The notes under the pieces are model-generated. The model was not told the origin of the DNA, ran no database searches, and was given only the letters and a program-made list of their open reading frames with translations. Position numbers and translations under genes: made by a program. Shown one piece after another: positions 33,006 through 44,846 of a stretch of 64,000 bases of DNA; the stretch's first letter is position 1, and each line of letters starts with the position of its first letter. Source of the DNA: Chionoecetes opilio (lineage: Eukaryota > Arthropoda > Malacostraca > Decapoda > Majidae); assembly GCA_016584305.1 (NCBI GenBank), contig JACEEZ010019116.1, positions 1 to 64,000 on the forward strand, written 5' to 3'.

Positions 33006-35646
33006 GGGGAGTTTTCTAATAAGCTCACGCTCAAGCCTGTTTCTCGCGCTCTCATATCCACTGCCCTTTGAGCCTGAATCATTTACCGTATCATTTACCG
33101 TAAATTCTCTGTACTTTTTTCGGGGACATATCAGAATTACCCTGCAATACAAACAACTGAAACAGTTCTTAATAAAAAATGTAGTTTATCATTTTATTTT
33201 TCTGCAGCTGATGAAAATATTGGCAAAAGAATTGAATATTTGAAAACTCAATCTTTAAAAAATTGTCTGTTCATGAAAACACGCAAGTTCAAGCAGAATG
33301 AAGCTTCAGGAAATATCTACTTGTAGGTAAGCATTCACTGAGTACCGTTTTTAGGTGTATATGTCTCTCTTACGACGAACATTTAACCAAGAAGTAATTT
33401 AAGTGCTTGGCACCTCAACGAACAGTCCTGGATCCAAGACAGTAGAAAACTAGAAATGTTTGTTTACTAAAAAATCCCCGCTGCCACGTACACCTCCACT
33501 CCTCTCTGAATCAATCAATCAACCCTTCTCTCTGAATACCCTATAGTCCTCTGGTTTATCCTATGTCAACAGGTTTATCTGATGTTTGATGTTTGAATAA
33601 TTTCATCTTTATCGACACAGCGAGATGGATCTCCGCTGAAAACCCGGGAAAAGCCACAAACACCCTAGAAGACTGTTGCTAGTGTTTATAGGTTGGCGGG
33701 AAGCCAGCCCCCCGGGGGAAGGGGGTTAAAAAACCCCGGTTTAACACCCGGTACCCAATCACGGGGTGGACGGGGCTGGGGTTTTTTAAGGAAAAAAGCC
33801 CAAAATGTTTCCGCTCCGCCCGGGGATTTGAAAAACCCGGGGGGTTTCTCGGTTGTGAATCCCAAAGGTTTCTTTTCCCCCACAAACCCCGGATTTTCTG
33901 TTAGAGGAAAAAGGGCTAAATCAGAAGTGCAAAAAACCCCAAGTTTAATTTTGTTTCCCTTAAAATTTAAAATCTTAAAATTTGGGGGTTTAATGTTTAA
34001 AAAAACAAAAAAAAAAAAAAAGAAGGGCCCCAATTTTAAAAACAAAAAGAATTCGGGTTTGAGGAGAATTTACGTTTTGAGAAAACCTATGGGTTGTTTT
34101 CTGGAGGGCAAAAAAAGGCAATAAGAGGAAAAAAATCGTAATCGAAAATTTAGGATATTTTTGGGGGGAAATAAGAAAGTGTTTTAAAGGAGGCAGCATA
34201 GATAACTTTAAGTCAGAGATGAAATAAAGAGACAAAAGGGGCTTTCCCGATGTGGGAAAAGGATGCCGCGAATATTCCCGGGAGAGGACAGACGTGTGAA
34301 GAGATCAGCGGGGGGGTGATAGTTAGGATGACAGGGCCCCGGGGTTTAGGGGTTAGGGGGTATCAGGGATGGAGCCCGTGAGGTAAAAAGGGAGCGGCGG
34401 TTTCTGAGCTGTGTGATGACAAAGGAAAGTGAGTTATAGCAGATCCTTTCCGGGGGGATGGTTTCTGTGGAGATGCTGAACGGGCCCCCACTGGGTTTTG
34501 GTTATATTTTTTGCGTAAAGAAAAGGGCATAACAGGGAGGTCCCGTTATACGAGCATTCGGTATACGAGAATCCGATGATACGAGATGTGTAAAATTAGG
34601 GTCTATTTTCAATACGAGACGAAAACCCAATGATACGACATTCAAACTGGGATGAGTAAATTATCGAGTTAAAATGTGCGCCCTACCACTCCTGGGCTGG
34701 ACAAAGGGGGATTTGGTTGCCCCCAGTGAGGTCACCCCTAGCAAGCCGTGACCTGAAGGGTAATTAAGCATATGGCTTGGCCTGACATTTAGGGGTAATT
34801 AGCAGTTGTGGGGCCCCCAACCTGGGACAGCAGTCAGGTCACCCATAGCAAGGCGTGACCTGAAGGGTAATTAAGCAATGCTTGGCCGGACCTTTAGGGG
34901 TAATAAGCAGGTGTGCGGCCCCAAACCCTTGAGACCGCTACACTACCTTCTCTTGTATCACGCGGCGTCCCCTAATTACAACGTCTTTTTGCTTGTTATG
35001 CATGTTTTATGTTTAATTAATGTGCAGTTATGTTATTTTGTGTGCTATTTTCTCTTTTAGAATGCTTTTCTACAGAATAGGTAGTACAGTGTGGGTAATA
35101 TAGACGCCTGTGTTTGTTGTGTTTGCTATGGTTTATTTTAGCTTGAAAAAAAATGTCTTTTTTTTTTTTTTTTTTTTTTTGATGGGGTCCTGGAACCAAA
35201 CCTATATTTTACCAAATTTGTTATGTGTTTCGTTATACGAGATTTCGCTTTTCGAGTATGCCAGGTGGAACCTAACTGCTCGTATCTTCGGGACCTCCCT
35301 GTAGCTCCCCCCAAAACAGGTACTCAGTGAATGCTTACATACAATAGATATTTCCTGAAGCTTCATTCTGCTTGAACTGCGTGTTTTCATGAACAGACAA
35401 TTTTTAGAGATTGAGTTTTCAAATATTTAATTCTTTTGGCCAATTTTTCATCAACTGCAGAAAAATAAAATGATAAACTACATTTTTTATTAAGGACTGT
35501 TTCAGTTGTTGTATTGAAGGGTAATTCTGATATGTCCCAAAGAAGTACAGAGAATTTACGGTAAATGATAGATCATTCAGGCTAAAGGGCAGAGGATATG
35601 AGATGCGCGAGAGACATCGGGCGGCTTAGCTTTTGAAAAACTCCTC
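33006..35646. mobile_element. FB: foldback element with 330-bp arms, holding A4
   Basis: The left arm (33006-33345) and right arm (35307-35646) are inverted copies, for example TGCAGCTGATGAAAATATTG against CAATTTTTCATCAACTGCAG and GAAGCTTCAGGAAATATCTA against ATAGATATTTCCTGAAGCTTC. The outermost bases are GGGGAGTTTTC and GAAAAACTCCTC. The loop (33346-35306) contains poor-quality sequence (33700-34110), an unassigned segment and the family A element A4. No protein is encoded. Confidence 0.75.
34533..35301. mobile_element. A4: intact family A element, 769 bp
   Basis: CAGGGAGGTCCCGTTATACG to TATCTTCGGGACCTCCCTG, with no further insertion, so it serves as the family reference. It shows two internal direct copies of an about 120-bp unit (GTGAGGTCACCCCTAGCAAG at 34723 and GTCAGGTCACCCATAGCAAG at 34832), each followed by GTGACCTGAAGGGTAATTAA and by a TTTAGGGGTAAT block. 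Poly(T) at 35157-35179 interrupts the right part. Non-coding. Confidence 0.85.
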
Positions 35647-35860
35647 ATTCAGCCTCTTATATGATGTAACCTGAGTACTCATCTGTTACAAGTATTTCAA
35701 ATACCATAAGATATTCAAATCAACTAATCAGTCTTCACGCTGTGATGTTTACTGTGGTACTGGCGGGAGCCATTCCGCCTCGGCAGATTGGCGCCAACAG
35801 CCATTCCGTGTATAAGGAACTTTGTTTGTTACATTAGATGAAAGTCTGTATACTTATGTA

Positions 35861-36592
35861 CCACACAAACCTCGATTTCCCGGACCTCCATTTCCCGGAT
35901 TTCGGATTTGCCGGACAAAATTCGAGGTCCGGGGATATGTCAGAGTCCCGGACCATTTTTTTTTTTTTTTTAACGTTGAAATGCTGGTCCTGTTCGAATA
36001 TTGACAAAGTTCTCCGGCGGTCCGAGCGTCTCCTGTCACCCCTGGTCAGTGTCCGTGCCCCCCCGCCAGGTGGCAGCATGCTCAACGGTCGTATTGTTTA
36101 CATTTGGGCACACGACACTCACGGTTCACCTGCACAGCCTCCGTCAGTCCCCTGACTCCCACTGCCCTGGTGCAGGAACATCTCTGAGACTATTGAACAC
36201 TTTCTGCTGCCTCCCGCCAGGTGGCAGCATGCTCAGCGGGCGTATTGTTTACATTTGGACACACGACACTCACGGTTCACCAGCACAGCCTCCGTTAGTC
36301 CCCTGACCCCACTGCCCCTGGTGCAGGAACGTCTCTTGAGACTATTGAAACACTTTCTGCTGCCTCCCGCCAGGTGGCAGCATGCTCAAACCGACGTAAA
36401 AGTCCAACGGCGGGGTAGTGATATTGGCGGTTGCCGGAAAGTAAATACAAGAGTAGGATAAACGTCCGGGGGTGGGTAATGTGGGTTTTTTTATATTTAT
36501 TCTCTTACTGTCTTACTTATAGGGACTGGCAACTAAGCGGGCTTTGTGTTACCCATTTTTTTTGTGCCCTTGGCCAGTTCTTGTGATGGGGG

Positions 36593-36625
<33 letters not shown>

Positions 36626-36704
36626 GGAATGTTGCGATTCCCGGACTTTTGCGGTTCCCGGACAGTGCTCCCCCCTATTAGTCCGGGGAAACGATGTTTG
36701 TGTG
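35861..36704 (+). mobile_element. G7: G element of the poly(T)/LINE-tail type
   Basis: CACACAAACCTCGATTTCCC at the left and GAAACGATGTTTGTGTG-TA at the right. It shows the same order as G5: poly(T) (35957-35972), three copies of the LINE-derived unit (CGCCAGGTGGCAGCATGCTC at 36064, 36216, 36368), CGACGTAAAAGTCC, GGGGTGGGTAATG, then a LINE 3' UTR and poly(A) (36496-36622). The shared insertion point shows G5 and G7 descend from one modified copy. Confidence 0.8.
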
Positions 36705-37383
36705 TACATCACAAATACTACACACATACAGGAACATTCAAACAATATGTGGTGAGGCACAAGAGGCAGGCAACGTAGTGAGGCACGGGAGGACGTGAGA
36801 GGTGTTTACACTCAGGACAACAAAGCCAGACTCAGCTGATCAGCCAATATAACGACTTCCTATACTATTGCATACAAGCTAGAAAATAAAAATGGCTGAT
36901 GAGCAGTGCTGAATGAAGATAATGAATAGTGAAAGTGTTCTTGTGTGAAATGACTATCGGACAAACAGTTTTGGTGGTCTAGTTGTGTTGTTGTTTCTTA
37001 GAAATTTCTTTCCAAAATCAGGGTGCATCTTCCAAGATGCAGCGTCTTATAAGCTGTAAAATACGGTATATGCCATATTGCAAAAAACAATCAGAAACAC
37101 CCAAAATTTTTCACGTACTAAATTAATTTATATTCTACGTATATTTGTATTACCACGGGTTTGGGAGGCCACCTTAGGTGACGTCACCAAGCCATGGTGC
37201 ATTGTCTGCTTGTTGTCAGGAGCGTTTTGGAAGCTCGGAGAATTTACAGATTTTGATTGCGGATATTTAAAATCGGGGTGACTGGATGCAAAAAGTGACA
37301 ACTTATTGTTGATACACTGGATAATGGCTATATTTTAACTGCATTAAATCAGGAATGATGAAATGGTCTGGACGATTATTTAA

Positions 37384-37604
37384 GTGTGCTACTATTCTTG
37401 GCAAATTATTTCCCACATTCTGGCACTCAAAGTTTCTCACACCAGAGTGAGTGAGCATGTGGGGTTAAGTGTGATTTTCAGTGTCAATGTTTTCCCACAC
37501 TCTTGGCACAGTGTTGGTGAGCAAGTCTTTGTTAAGGCGGGTCTCCTGGGTAAAATGTTTTCCCATTCTTGGCTTTCAAAGTCTCTCACACCTTTGTGAG
37601 TGAC
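37384..37604 (-). pseudogene. Decayed 3' fingers of the zinc-finger gene
   Basis: On the minus strand the fragments read KGVRDFESQEWENILPRRPA, then LCQECGKTLTLKITLN, then TLVRNFECQNVG. Several cysteines and histidines are lost, so two to three fingers are decayed. The right flank carries CATCTTAC, the 8-bp duplication of hAT2, and the joined sequence across hAT2 aligns with the finger linker of the main array. It is therefore the continuation of the gene at 45.4-49.6 kb. The left edge is cut by D2. Confidence 0.75.
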
Positions 37605-38292
37605 CATCTTACCGGGGTTGTTTGATTTAAATCAAGTTGATTTAATCACTGATTTAAATCATGAGTTAAATCAAATGATTTTTTTCTAAATCACTGATTT
37701 AAATCAAAACCCTTATCTTTATTTAAAAACGAGAGGGGAAAGAAGGAAAATTAAGCAAATGGGTTTTATGAACACTAATTATATTATTGAGTAAAAATTA
37801 TATCATAATGAGCCCACAATGAGTGGTGCGGGGAATCCACTGTGGCACTTTTAGATAGCAAATTGCCAGGGGGCGTTTTCACAGCAGAAATATTTTTTTC
37901 TCTATTATATATATTTTTTGTTGTACTGTACAAAAAGCCCCCATCCCTATAACCAAAAGTTGAATGTGCCATGTACTTTTGTTTAAAAAAAGGCCAAAGT
38001 GATATTAACCAAAGTTTAATGAGCATTATGATTATCAAACAAAAAAATATTATTCTTTTGTTCAACCGGCAAAGTAATTATTTCTAGCAAAAAAAAATTT
38101 TACAGGTTGCCCTCACTAATCCGGCAACCATGGGACCCAGGACTGCCGGAATTTTTGAAATTTTCCGGATTATTGATGTTTTGTCCCTTCACTTACATGA
38201 AGATTAAACCAGGGTTTTCAACACTTGAACCCGATCAGAACTTTTTCCCAATGCCGTACATTCACAAAACACTTCGCACAGGGCACACCACT

Positions 38293-39090
38293 TGTGGGAA
38301 TTGTCACATACTATTTAATCTGAGGGTTCTCTTACCTAAAATCAAAAACCCCTATATCCCTGCCCGACTCCATACCCCAGCTAATCAACTAAAATAGGAT
38401 ACTTACGGTGGATAGTGGGTTAAAATGGGCTGTAGGTCTTGTATTAATACTGCAATGGTCTTGTGATCCGCAGTGGTCGCCGGGATCGAGGAGGGCCTTT
38501 TTGAAATACAGAAGCGGGGGGGCGAGGCGAGTGTTTTGTTACGGCGTCAGAAGGGTTTTTCAAAAAAAGGGAAATTGGGACCAGGGCTTTTTGTTATCCA
38601 GTGTTTTGTTTCTTTACACAGTTCCTTTGTTTTAAAGCTATATTTTAAAAAAAGTCAAATATAAAATTTCTTATCAAGGGAATCAGTAAGACCCAAAGAG
38701 ATGTTACTCCAGGGAACGGGAAATGGTACTGATTCCCCAAAGGTGGGCGAGACCCCCGCAAACCAAATACCTAGGGACACGTGTATCATGTCAGGGGCCC
38801 TTTAAAATTAAGGGCGGCGGCCAAGGGGACCGCCCTTAAAAATTTTAAGGTGTTTAATTATTTAAGTGCAATGTTTTATTAACCACTGGGAATATTAATT
38901 TACCCTTCCCAAGGAAACTAATCATGTATTTAAATTTCCCTTTAAATTATTCCCCATTACCATTACAATTAAATATACATACCCCTATACGCCCCCTCCA
39001 TTATAAAGCGGAAAAACCCCCCTCATTTGGGGGGGGGGGGGAAAAACAAACAAACCATTTCCTAAAAAATTATGAGAGGGTTTTTGGGGA
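38293..39090 (+). repeat. Left long terminal repeat, about 800 bp
   Basis: Starts TGTGGGAATTGTCACATAC and is collinear with 42175-42985: CCCGACTCCATACCCCAG, AAATAGGATACTT, GGGCTGTAGGT, AGAAGCGGGG...GTTACGGCGTCAGAAGGG, CGAGACCCCCGC, the CCGCCCTTAAAA hairpin, CATTACCATTACAATTA and GAGAGGGTTTTT. Many single-base run differences separate the two copies; ordinary substitutions are fewer. Confidence 0.75.
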
Positions 39091-42000
39091 AAATTTTCCA
39101 ACTGGGGCCGGCAAAAACTGAATTTTACGTTTCATGTGACATCACCCCAGGCCACAAAAGGCCCCGGGAAATTTTCTTTAAATTTTTTTCGGCACTGGGT
39201 CTTTGGCATTTGAAAAAAATTTAGTTTTGTAGGGGTCCCCAGTAAATATGCTGAAAATATATTTGTTTGGGGGGAAAAAGTTTCCCCAAAATGTTAAGTA
39301 TCCCCAGTATAGTCATACCATTGACCTAAATTTGGGTTTTTAGGATCCCCTTTATCAGCGGGAAGTTCGGGGGGAACCTAGATAGGAGACTATTAAAACT
39401 CAGATCTATTAAATTTAAAAAGGATTTGGGGTTAATATTTGTGCCTGTCAACCATGATTTTACCCAAAAAATTACCCCTAAAATTTGGCAAATATTGTAG
39501 CCATTCCGCCATGTAATGAGTTTCTATGATATTCTTCCCCCCAACCAATTTAGAAAAGATGATGGCTTTTGGGAAATTAGTAGGGAGGCAGGTTTTAATT
39601 TGGAAAAACCCAGCTTAAAAATTTTCGACCTCGTACCTAATTATCCCCTAAATGATAAAGGGAAAACAGCCCCAAATATGGCCCCAATTTTTTTTCCTTC
39701 CATGGGGGCTGGCTAAAGCCAATAGCTGATATTCCTCGGAAATCCCTGTTTCTGTATTTTTCCCTTATAAAAAACTTCAAAGGATCAAAAAACATCCCTT
39801 TTATTAACCTTGCAGGGAATTTTAACCTTGCAGGGAGTATTGCCCTTTGGCGGGAGTTTTCAACCCTGCGGGGAGTATTAACCTTGCAGGAGTATAAAAC
39901 CCTGCAGGGAGTTTTAAACCCTTCGGGGGAGTTTTAAAACCCTGCAGGGATTTATTAACCTTGCGGGGAGTATTAACCCGGAGAGAGTATTAACCAAAAA
40001 GGGAAAAAACCTTTTTAGGGTCTATCACGGGATCTGGGAAAATTAAAGGTTCCCTTATTTATTTTCGATATGACTGTTTGAGGGGAAAACCATTTGGGGA
40101 TTATTTTACCTCTTTCAGCCAGGTGGGGCCTTTTAAAACCTTTAACCCCGTTTTTAAATTTGGGGTTTTATTTTTTCCTCGGGGACACATTTTATTAGGA
40201 TTTTCATTAGTGGAAATATTTTCCCATTATGAACGGAATCCCATTTTCCCTCAAAAACCTCACTTATTGGTGTGGGAAAGGGAAAGTGGTTCCTTTTCCC
40301 TGGTAATTAAAAAGGGGTTGTCCCAGATGGGAATCCTCTCCTTTTTCGCCAGTAGGGGGTTTTTGGGGGGAATGGGTCCCATTATTCCCTTCCCCACCAG
40401 CATTTAGTGAACCCATGAGACGTTGGGTATTTTGATGACCTTCCTTGGGGAACCCAAAAAATAACGGCTCCCATTTTTAAATTTGGAAAAGGGTCCATAA
40501 ACATCTTTAAAGGGTATTACAAAAACTAGTTTTAACGCCATTATCCCTTAGCATTTCAGCTGTGTTTTTTAGCCCTTTAACGAAAAAACAAAATACAAAA
40601 TATTTTTTTATTTACTACAGCAGCTACTCTAAAATTTATACCCTTCCCTTTTTGGGACTGGGGGTTTTTAAAACTATGCCCATGGGTTTTAAACCCCTCA
40701 TTTTTGGGGGAAAACCTGATAGGGGCTAGGGTTTCATTTAAATTAAATTTGGGGGTAGTTGTAATAATTCAATATCTCTTGCTATGAAGGATCTTTTTTT
40801 GAAACCAAACTGTAAAAACATTGTCTTTAACAAATGACTGCATTACCATTTAGGCACACCTTAAACCCCCGGGCGGGTGGGAACAGTGCTAAAACTACTC
40901 TTATTAGTGAATCCCTTTTTAAAACAAATGAAAGGGTCTGAGTTATTATCATTTTTGGGAAAAAGGAGCGATTTTTTATAAACAGATTTTTTACATTTCC
41001 TAAAAGTTTTTTAAAACCTTTATAGGGCATGCTTTGAAGCATTTTTTCCCACGGGGGACAGTTTGGGCCCAATTTACCAAGGCCCCTTTAAACCCTTTTT
41101 CAACTCTCGGTAATTCTGAATAGATTTTAAATGTGGAGGGTTTTAATTTTCCCCCATCACAAAAGGGCCCCAATTTATTATTCGAAATTCCCACTAAAGT
41201 CGCCCCAGAGTGGGGATTGTATTATTTTTTGTTAGGTCAAAGGGTTTACGGGGTAGGCTGGGGAAATTTTGAATCGTAATTACGGGGCTTTTTTTTGGGG
41301 AAAATTTTGCGTAAAGGCGAAAACTTAAAAACCCACTAACGTGGATCCTTAACTCGAGGGGGGCTGATATAGCTGATTACCTTCGGGCTTTAATAATCGT
41401 GATCCCCCTGGGGGGGGGGGTTCTTGCGAAATCCCTTGCAAACTTTGGGTTAAAAAAGCTATCGCTTTTTTTGGGGGATGGAATATGAGCACACTCCGGG
41501 TAACCCTTTCATTTTCAATTACTTTTTTCGAGATAAACTTTGACATTCGTGTTCATATTGATAACACATATCTGAAAAAAATTTTTTTTTCCCCCAGCTT
41601 TCTTTAATTTAAATTCATATAGGGAGTAACCTCCTCATATTTTTCCCCCTTGTCATTTTGGGCCCTGGTAGGGCCGATTTTTAAAATATTTTAGTCAAAA
41701 AGGGAAACCTTAGCTGCTTCCACAAGTTTTTATATAATGTGTCAGCCAACCTAATTTAACTAATGATTTTGTCCCTTCCCCATGATTTTTAATTTATTTT
41801 AAATCAAATGAAAAAATTAAATGCAAAAACGTTACTAAAAAAAATTTTTAGTTTAATTAATATTATAATGGGGGGAAGTGCTGTTTGGGTTGCCAAAAAA
41901 GGCGCATAACCAGGCCTATGGCCAACCCCCACTTTAGTTTTTTACAACTAACTAGTACTTTAAATTTTTGATTCACTACTCCCCACCACAGGGGTTTTGG

Positions 42001-42174
42001 CAAAATTTGGGAGTTGAACGCTGAGTATTCTTTAACCCCCCCGAAAACCCCCCGGGCCCCCAGCCCCATAACCCGCGGTTTGTGGTAGGCTCCTTTAAAT
42101 TTTACTTCACCAAATTTAAAGACCACTTTGAAAACACATGGGGTCATCAAATTCCCCACTCGGGGCACCCAAAA
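39091..42174. mobile_element. LTR element interior, no recognisable gag or pol
   Basis: About 3.1 kb between two direct LTRs. I looked in all frames for zinc knuckles, a DTG protease, YXDD reverse transcriptase and integrase motifs and found none. The longest open frame (40078-40407) has no family resemblance. Run errors are heavy, so coding may be hidden, but 3.1 kb is short for a full gag-pol. A non-autonomous (LARD-like) element or a deleted copy are both possible. A minisatellite lies at 39800-39995. Confidence 0.45.
39800..39995 (+). repeat. Minisatellite, 18-20-bp unit, in the LTR element interior
   Basis: About ten tandem copies of a unit such as TTAACCTTGCAGGGAGTA, alternating CTTGCAGGGAG and CCTGCGGGGAG forms. 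The first and last copies are diverged. Confidence 0.8.
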
Positions 42175-42985
42175 TGTGGGAATTTATGTCACATACCTAT
42201 TTAATCTAGGGTTTTCTTAAACCCAACATCCAAAAAAAAACCCAAAAAAACCCCCCCTTTCCCGACTCCATACCCCAGGGTTTAAACCCAAATTAAATAG
42301 GATACTTTTCGGTGGTGTGGGTTAAAAAGGGCTGTAGGTTTTTTATTTTAAAACTGAAAAGGTTTTTTGTGATTTCCGGGAGTGGTTTGCCGGGGAACGA
42401 GGCCGCCCTGAAATACCGAAGCGGGGGGAGGGCGAGTGTTTGTTACGGCGTCAGAAGGGCTTTCACCCAAGTTCTTGACGCCCCGGCTATTGTTATCAGT
42501 GTGTTGGGTTTTTTTACCATTTTCCTTTGATTTTTTAAAATATATGTACAAAAAATCTATATACCAAATTCTTATTTAATTTAATCAGATAAGATCAAAA
42601 AATGTTTCTTCACGGGAAATGGGAAAGGTAATTTAAATTTTCCCAAAGGGGGGCGAGACCCCCGCTACCCAAAACCCATGAACGTGTATCTGGCGGTGGC
42701 CAAAAAATCTAAAGGGGGGCGGCCCCAAAGCCGCCCTTCAAAAACAAGGTGCTAATTATTTTAAATGGGAAATGTTTTAACTACTGGGAATATTAATTTT
42801 CCTATCCCAGTAATAACAGGGACTTAAATTTTCCTTAATTATTTCCCATTACCATTACAATTATATAAAATATCCCTATACGCCCCCCCTCCTATTATGA
42901 GCGGAAAAAAAACCTCTCCCAGGGGGGGGGGGGAAAAAAAACTAAAACCCCTCTACCAATTAGAGAGGGTTTTTTTGGTGGGTTT
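42175..42985 (+). repeat. Right long terminal repeat
   Basis: Collinear with the left repeat from TGTGGGAATT to GAGAGGGTTTTT. It is preceded by GGGCACCCAAAA. The terminal CA and the 5-bp target duplication could not be fixed because of runs of A, C and T at the border. Confidence 0.75.
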
Positions 42986-43429
42986 AAATTTTTAAAAACC
43001 CAATTTTTTTTTTAAAAGTTAAAATTTCTCTGCAATCGCAACGGGGTGATGTTGTGTTTTAAAGCCCCTTCTTTTATTCCCCCGAATCCTGATGGGGCTA
43101 ACACGAGATTTTTTTCAAATTTCGGCAAATAAAATGAGAAAGGGAAAACCTTTTTTCTGTCGGAAGCTCCGCATACAGCTGATTTCCCGGGTAAACACTC
43201 CCCCCCGCTCGAGCTTGACAATGACCTACAAGCGATACTAAGCAAAAAAGGGCACAAGGGAAAAAAAGATCAAAACTAAACGGGCCTCCCGAAAACATGG
43301 CGCTCCAACCTGGGAAATTTTAAACTGCACTCCGAAATTCATGCCCAAACGATGGAACCGGAAATCGATTGCCGGATTAGGGATGGTCAACCCCCCGTAT
43401 AACATTTTTTTTTTAAATCAATGTATAGT

Positions 43430-43840
43430 GTACAGTGGTACCTTGATTTATGATGCCCCAAATTATGAGTTTTCCCAGGGCGACAGTTGCTCAGTCAATT
43501 TTTTGCTTTGTGTGCGAAATCAAAAACTGAGCTACGATTTTTTTTTTTTACGAGCGAGGTTTCAGATGCGGGCCCCCGCTAGTTGGCGCAGCGAAGCCAC
43601 AGATCCCCAGCACCCGGGGTTCCCTCGTTCCCCTTCCCCGTGGTTACCCCGCCTGGAAAACATCTCTGTTTTGTTTGCTCACACAGGGGGAAAGCAAAAG
43701 GCGGGGGGGGGTTTTAGTGCAGTCCTTTTTTGCGGCAGTTCCACCCCCCAGCTGTTTCCAAAAAGCTGATACACAGAGTATAAACACTGGGGAATGCCAA
43801 AAGGGAGGGGGGTGAGTGCAGTCCAGTCATATAGGTACAG
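43430..43840. mobile_element. Left end of a TA-flanked TIR element
   Basis: TA-CAGTGGTACCTTGATTTATG (43434) is a typical TIR start. ACGAGCGAGGTTTCAGATGCGG (43550) and the segment up to 43760 look like the body of the same family. No matching right end is visible; ATAGGTACAGTA at 43830 may be its remnant. A plus-strand open frame (43341-43769) crosses it without known motifs. Confidence 0.4.
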
Positions 43841-43915
43841 TAAAAAAAAATTGGGGGGGTTTTTGGGGGCTGGAGGGTTAATGGGATTTCAATTAAGCAA
43901 TGGGGGAAATTGGGA

Positions 43916-44009
43916 AAACCCCGATTTTCCGGGGGCTAAAAAGGGGGGAGCCCCTGGGGCCGGGCCCCCCAAAAAAATCCCGGGAAACGCAACAAATTTC
44001 CCGGTTAAA

Positions 44010-44050
<41 letters not shown>

Positions 44051-44846
44051 TGATGCCATTACCCCCTCCGGACGCTTATCCCACTCTTTTGTTTTACTGT
44101 CCGGCAACCCAAAATCAACTTTCCCCCCGCGTACTTTTCCGTCCGCTGAGGGATGCTGCCACCGGCGGGAGGCAGCCCGAAAGTGTTCAATAGTCTCAAA
44201 AAGGGCGTTTTCCCGGGACCAGGGCAGTGGGGTAGGGGACTAAAAAGGAAGGGTGTGCAGGTGGAAATGGGAGTGTCGTTTTTGCCAAATGTAAACAATC
44301 GATCGCTGAGCAAAGCTGCCACCTGGGGGAGGGAGCAGGGAAATTTTCAAAAGTCCAAAAAGGAAATTTCCCCCCCACCAGGGGGGAGTGGGGTTTAGGG
44401 GACTAAAAGGAGGTGTGCAGGGGAACCGTGGTGTCGGGGCGCCAAATGTAAAAAAATATGACCGCCCGAGGATGCTGCCAACCCGGCGGAGGCAGAGAAA
44501 TTTTTCAATGTCTCAGAGATGTTCCTGCACCCGGGGGAGTGGGGGTCAGGGGGGCTGACGGAGGGGTGCAAGGGGGAAAAATGGATGTCGTGTTTCCCAA
44601 AGTAAACAATCGACCGTTTAGCAGCTGCCACCTGGCGGGAGGCCGGGCCGGGCCAGGGGGAGGGGTGATAGGAGTGCTCGGACCGCCCCCCCCCCCCGGA
44701 AAAAAAAAATTTGTCAATTTTTCAACAGGGCTCGGCATTTTTAAAGTAAAAATCGACTATCCCCGGACCGGAACCCCCGGGGTTTTTTTCCCGGCCAAAA
44801 CCGATATCCCGGGGAAAACGAGGGCCGGGAAATCGAGGTTTGTGTG
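43916..44846 (-). mobile_element. G8: inverted, poorly preserved G element
   Basis: Right end AAATCGAGGTTTGTGTG-TA at 44846. The left end is only recognisable as AAAACCCCGATTTTCCGGGG (about 43916). Poly(A) at 44013-44046, then GTCCGCTGAGGGATGCTGCC, and three to four minus-strand copies of the LINE-derived unit (GTTCAATAGTCTCAAAAAGG at 44183, then 44320, 44475 and 44620). Run errors are frequent. Confidence 0.65.

Larger units (their letters stand above)
32892..37066. mobile_element. E1: TA-flanked TIR element in D2, holding a foldback and G7
   Basis: TIRs CCGTATTTTACGGCTTATAG and its complement ending GCTGTAAAATACGG, flanked by TA. E2 gives the collinear relative. The sequence AGGTTAGCTTAGGTAGCTATTCA continues after FB as ATTCAGCCTCTTATATGATG. 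G7 is inserted at TA after TACTTATG. No coding capacity is seen in E itself; the CAGATTGGCGCCAA block (35783) is shared with E2. Confidence 0.8.
32563..37379. mobile_element. D2: second TTAA-flanked element, holding E1
   Basis: TTAA at 32559-32562 and 37380-37383. Left end AGTCCAGACCCC (five bases shorter than D1), right end GGTCTGGACGATTAT. Left and right parts match D1 (CCACGACTTATTTCCCTAAA; AAAAAGTGACAACTTATTGTTG). E1 is inserted at the same TA that A3 uses in D1. The right flank is zinc-finger sequence, so D2 landed at the 3' edge of the zinc-finger gene. Confidence 0.75.
38103..43397. mobile_element. W: TA-flanked TIR element holding an LTR element
   Basis: TA-CAGGTTGCCCTCACTAATCC with CGGCAACC at the left; at the right TGCCGGATTAGGGATGGTCA then a C-run and G-TA, the degraded inverse. 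The terminal CTAATCCGGCAA is shared exactly. Native W sequence is about 38103-38290 and 42990-43397. The GCTCCGCATACAGCTGAT segment (43168) is unassigned. Confidence 0.65.

Noticed and set aside
33693..34124. 143-codon plus-strand open frame overlapping a 119-codon minus-strand one
   Set aside because: The frames are complementary shadows in run-rich sequence with no motif, in the loop of the foldback.
40078..40407. 109-codon open frame inside the LTR element, tested as gag or env
   Set aside because: No zinc knuckle, protease, signal or other recognisable motif; sequence quality is poor.
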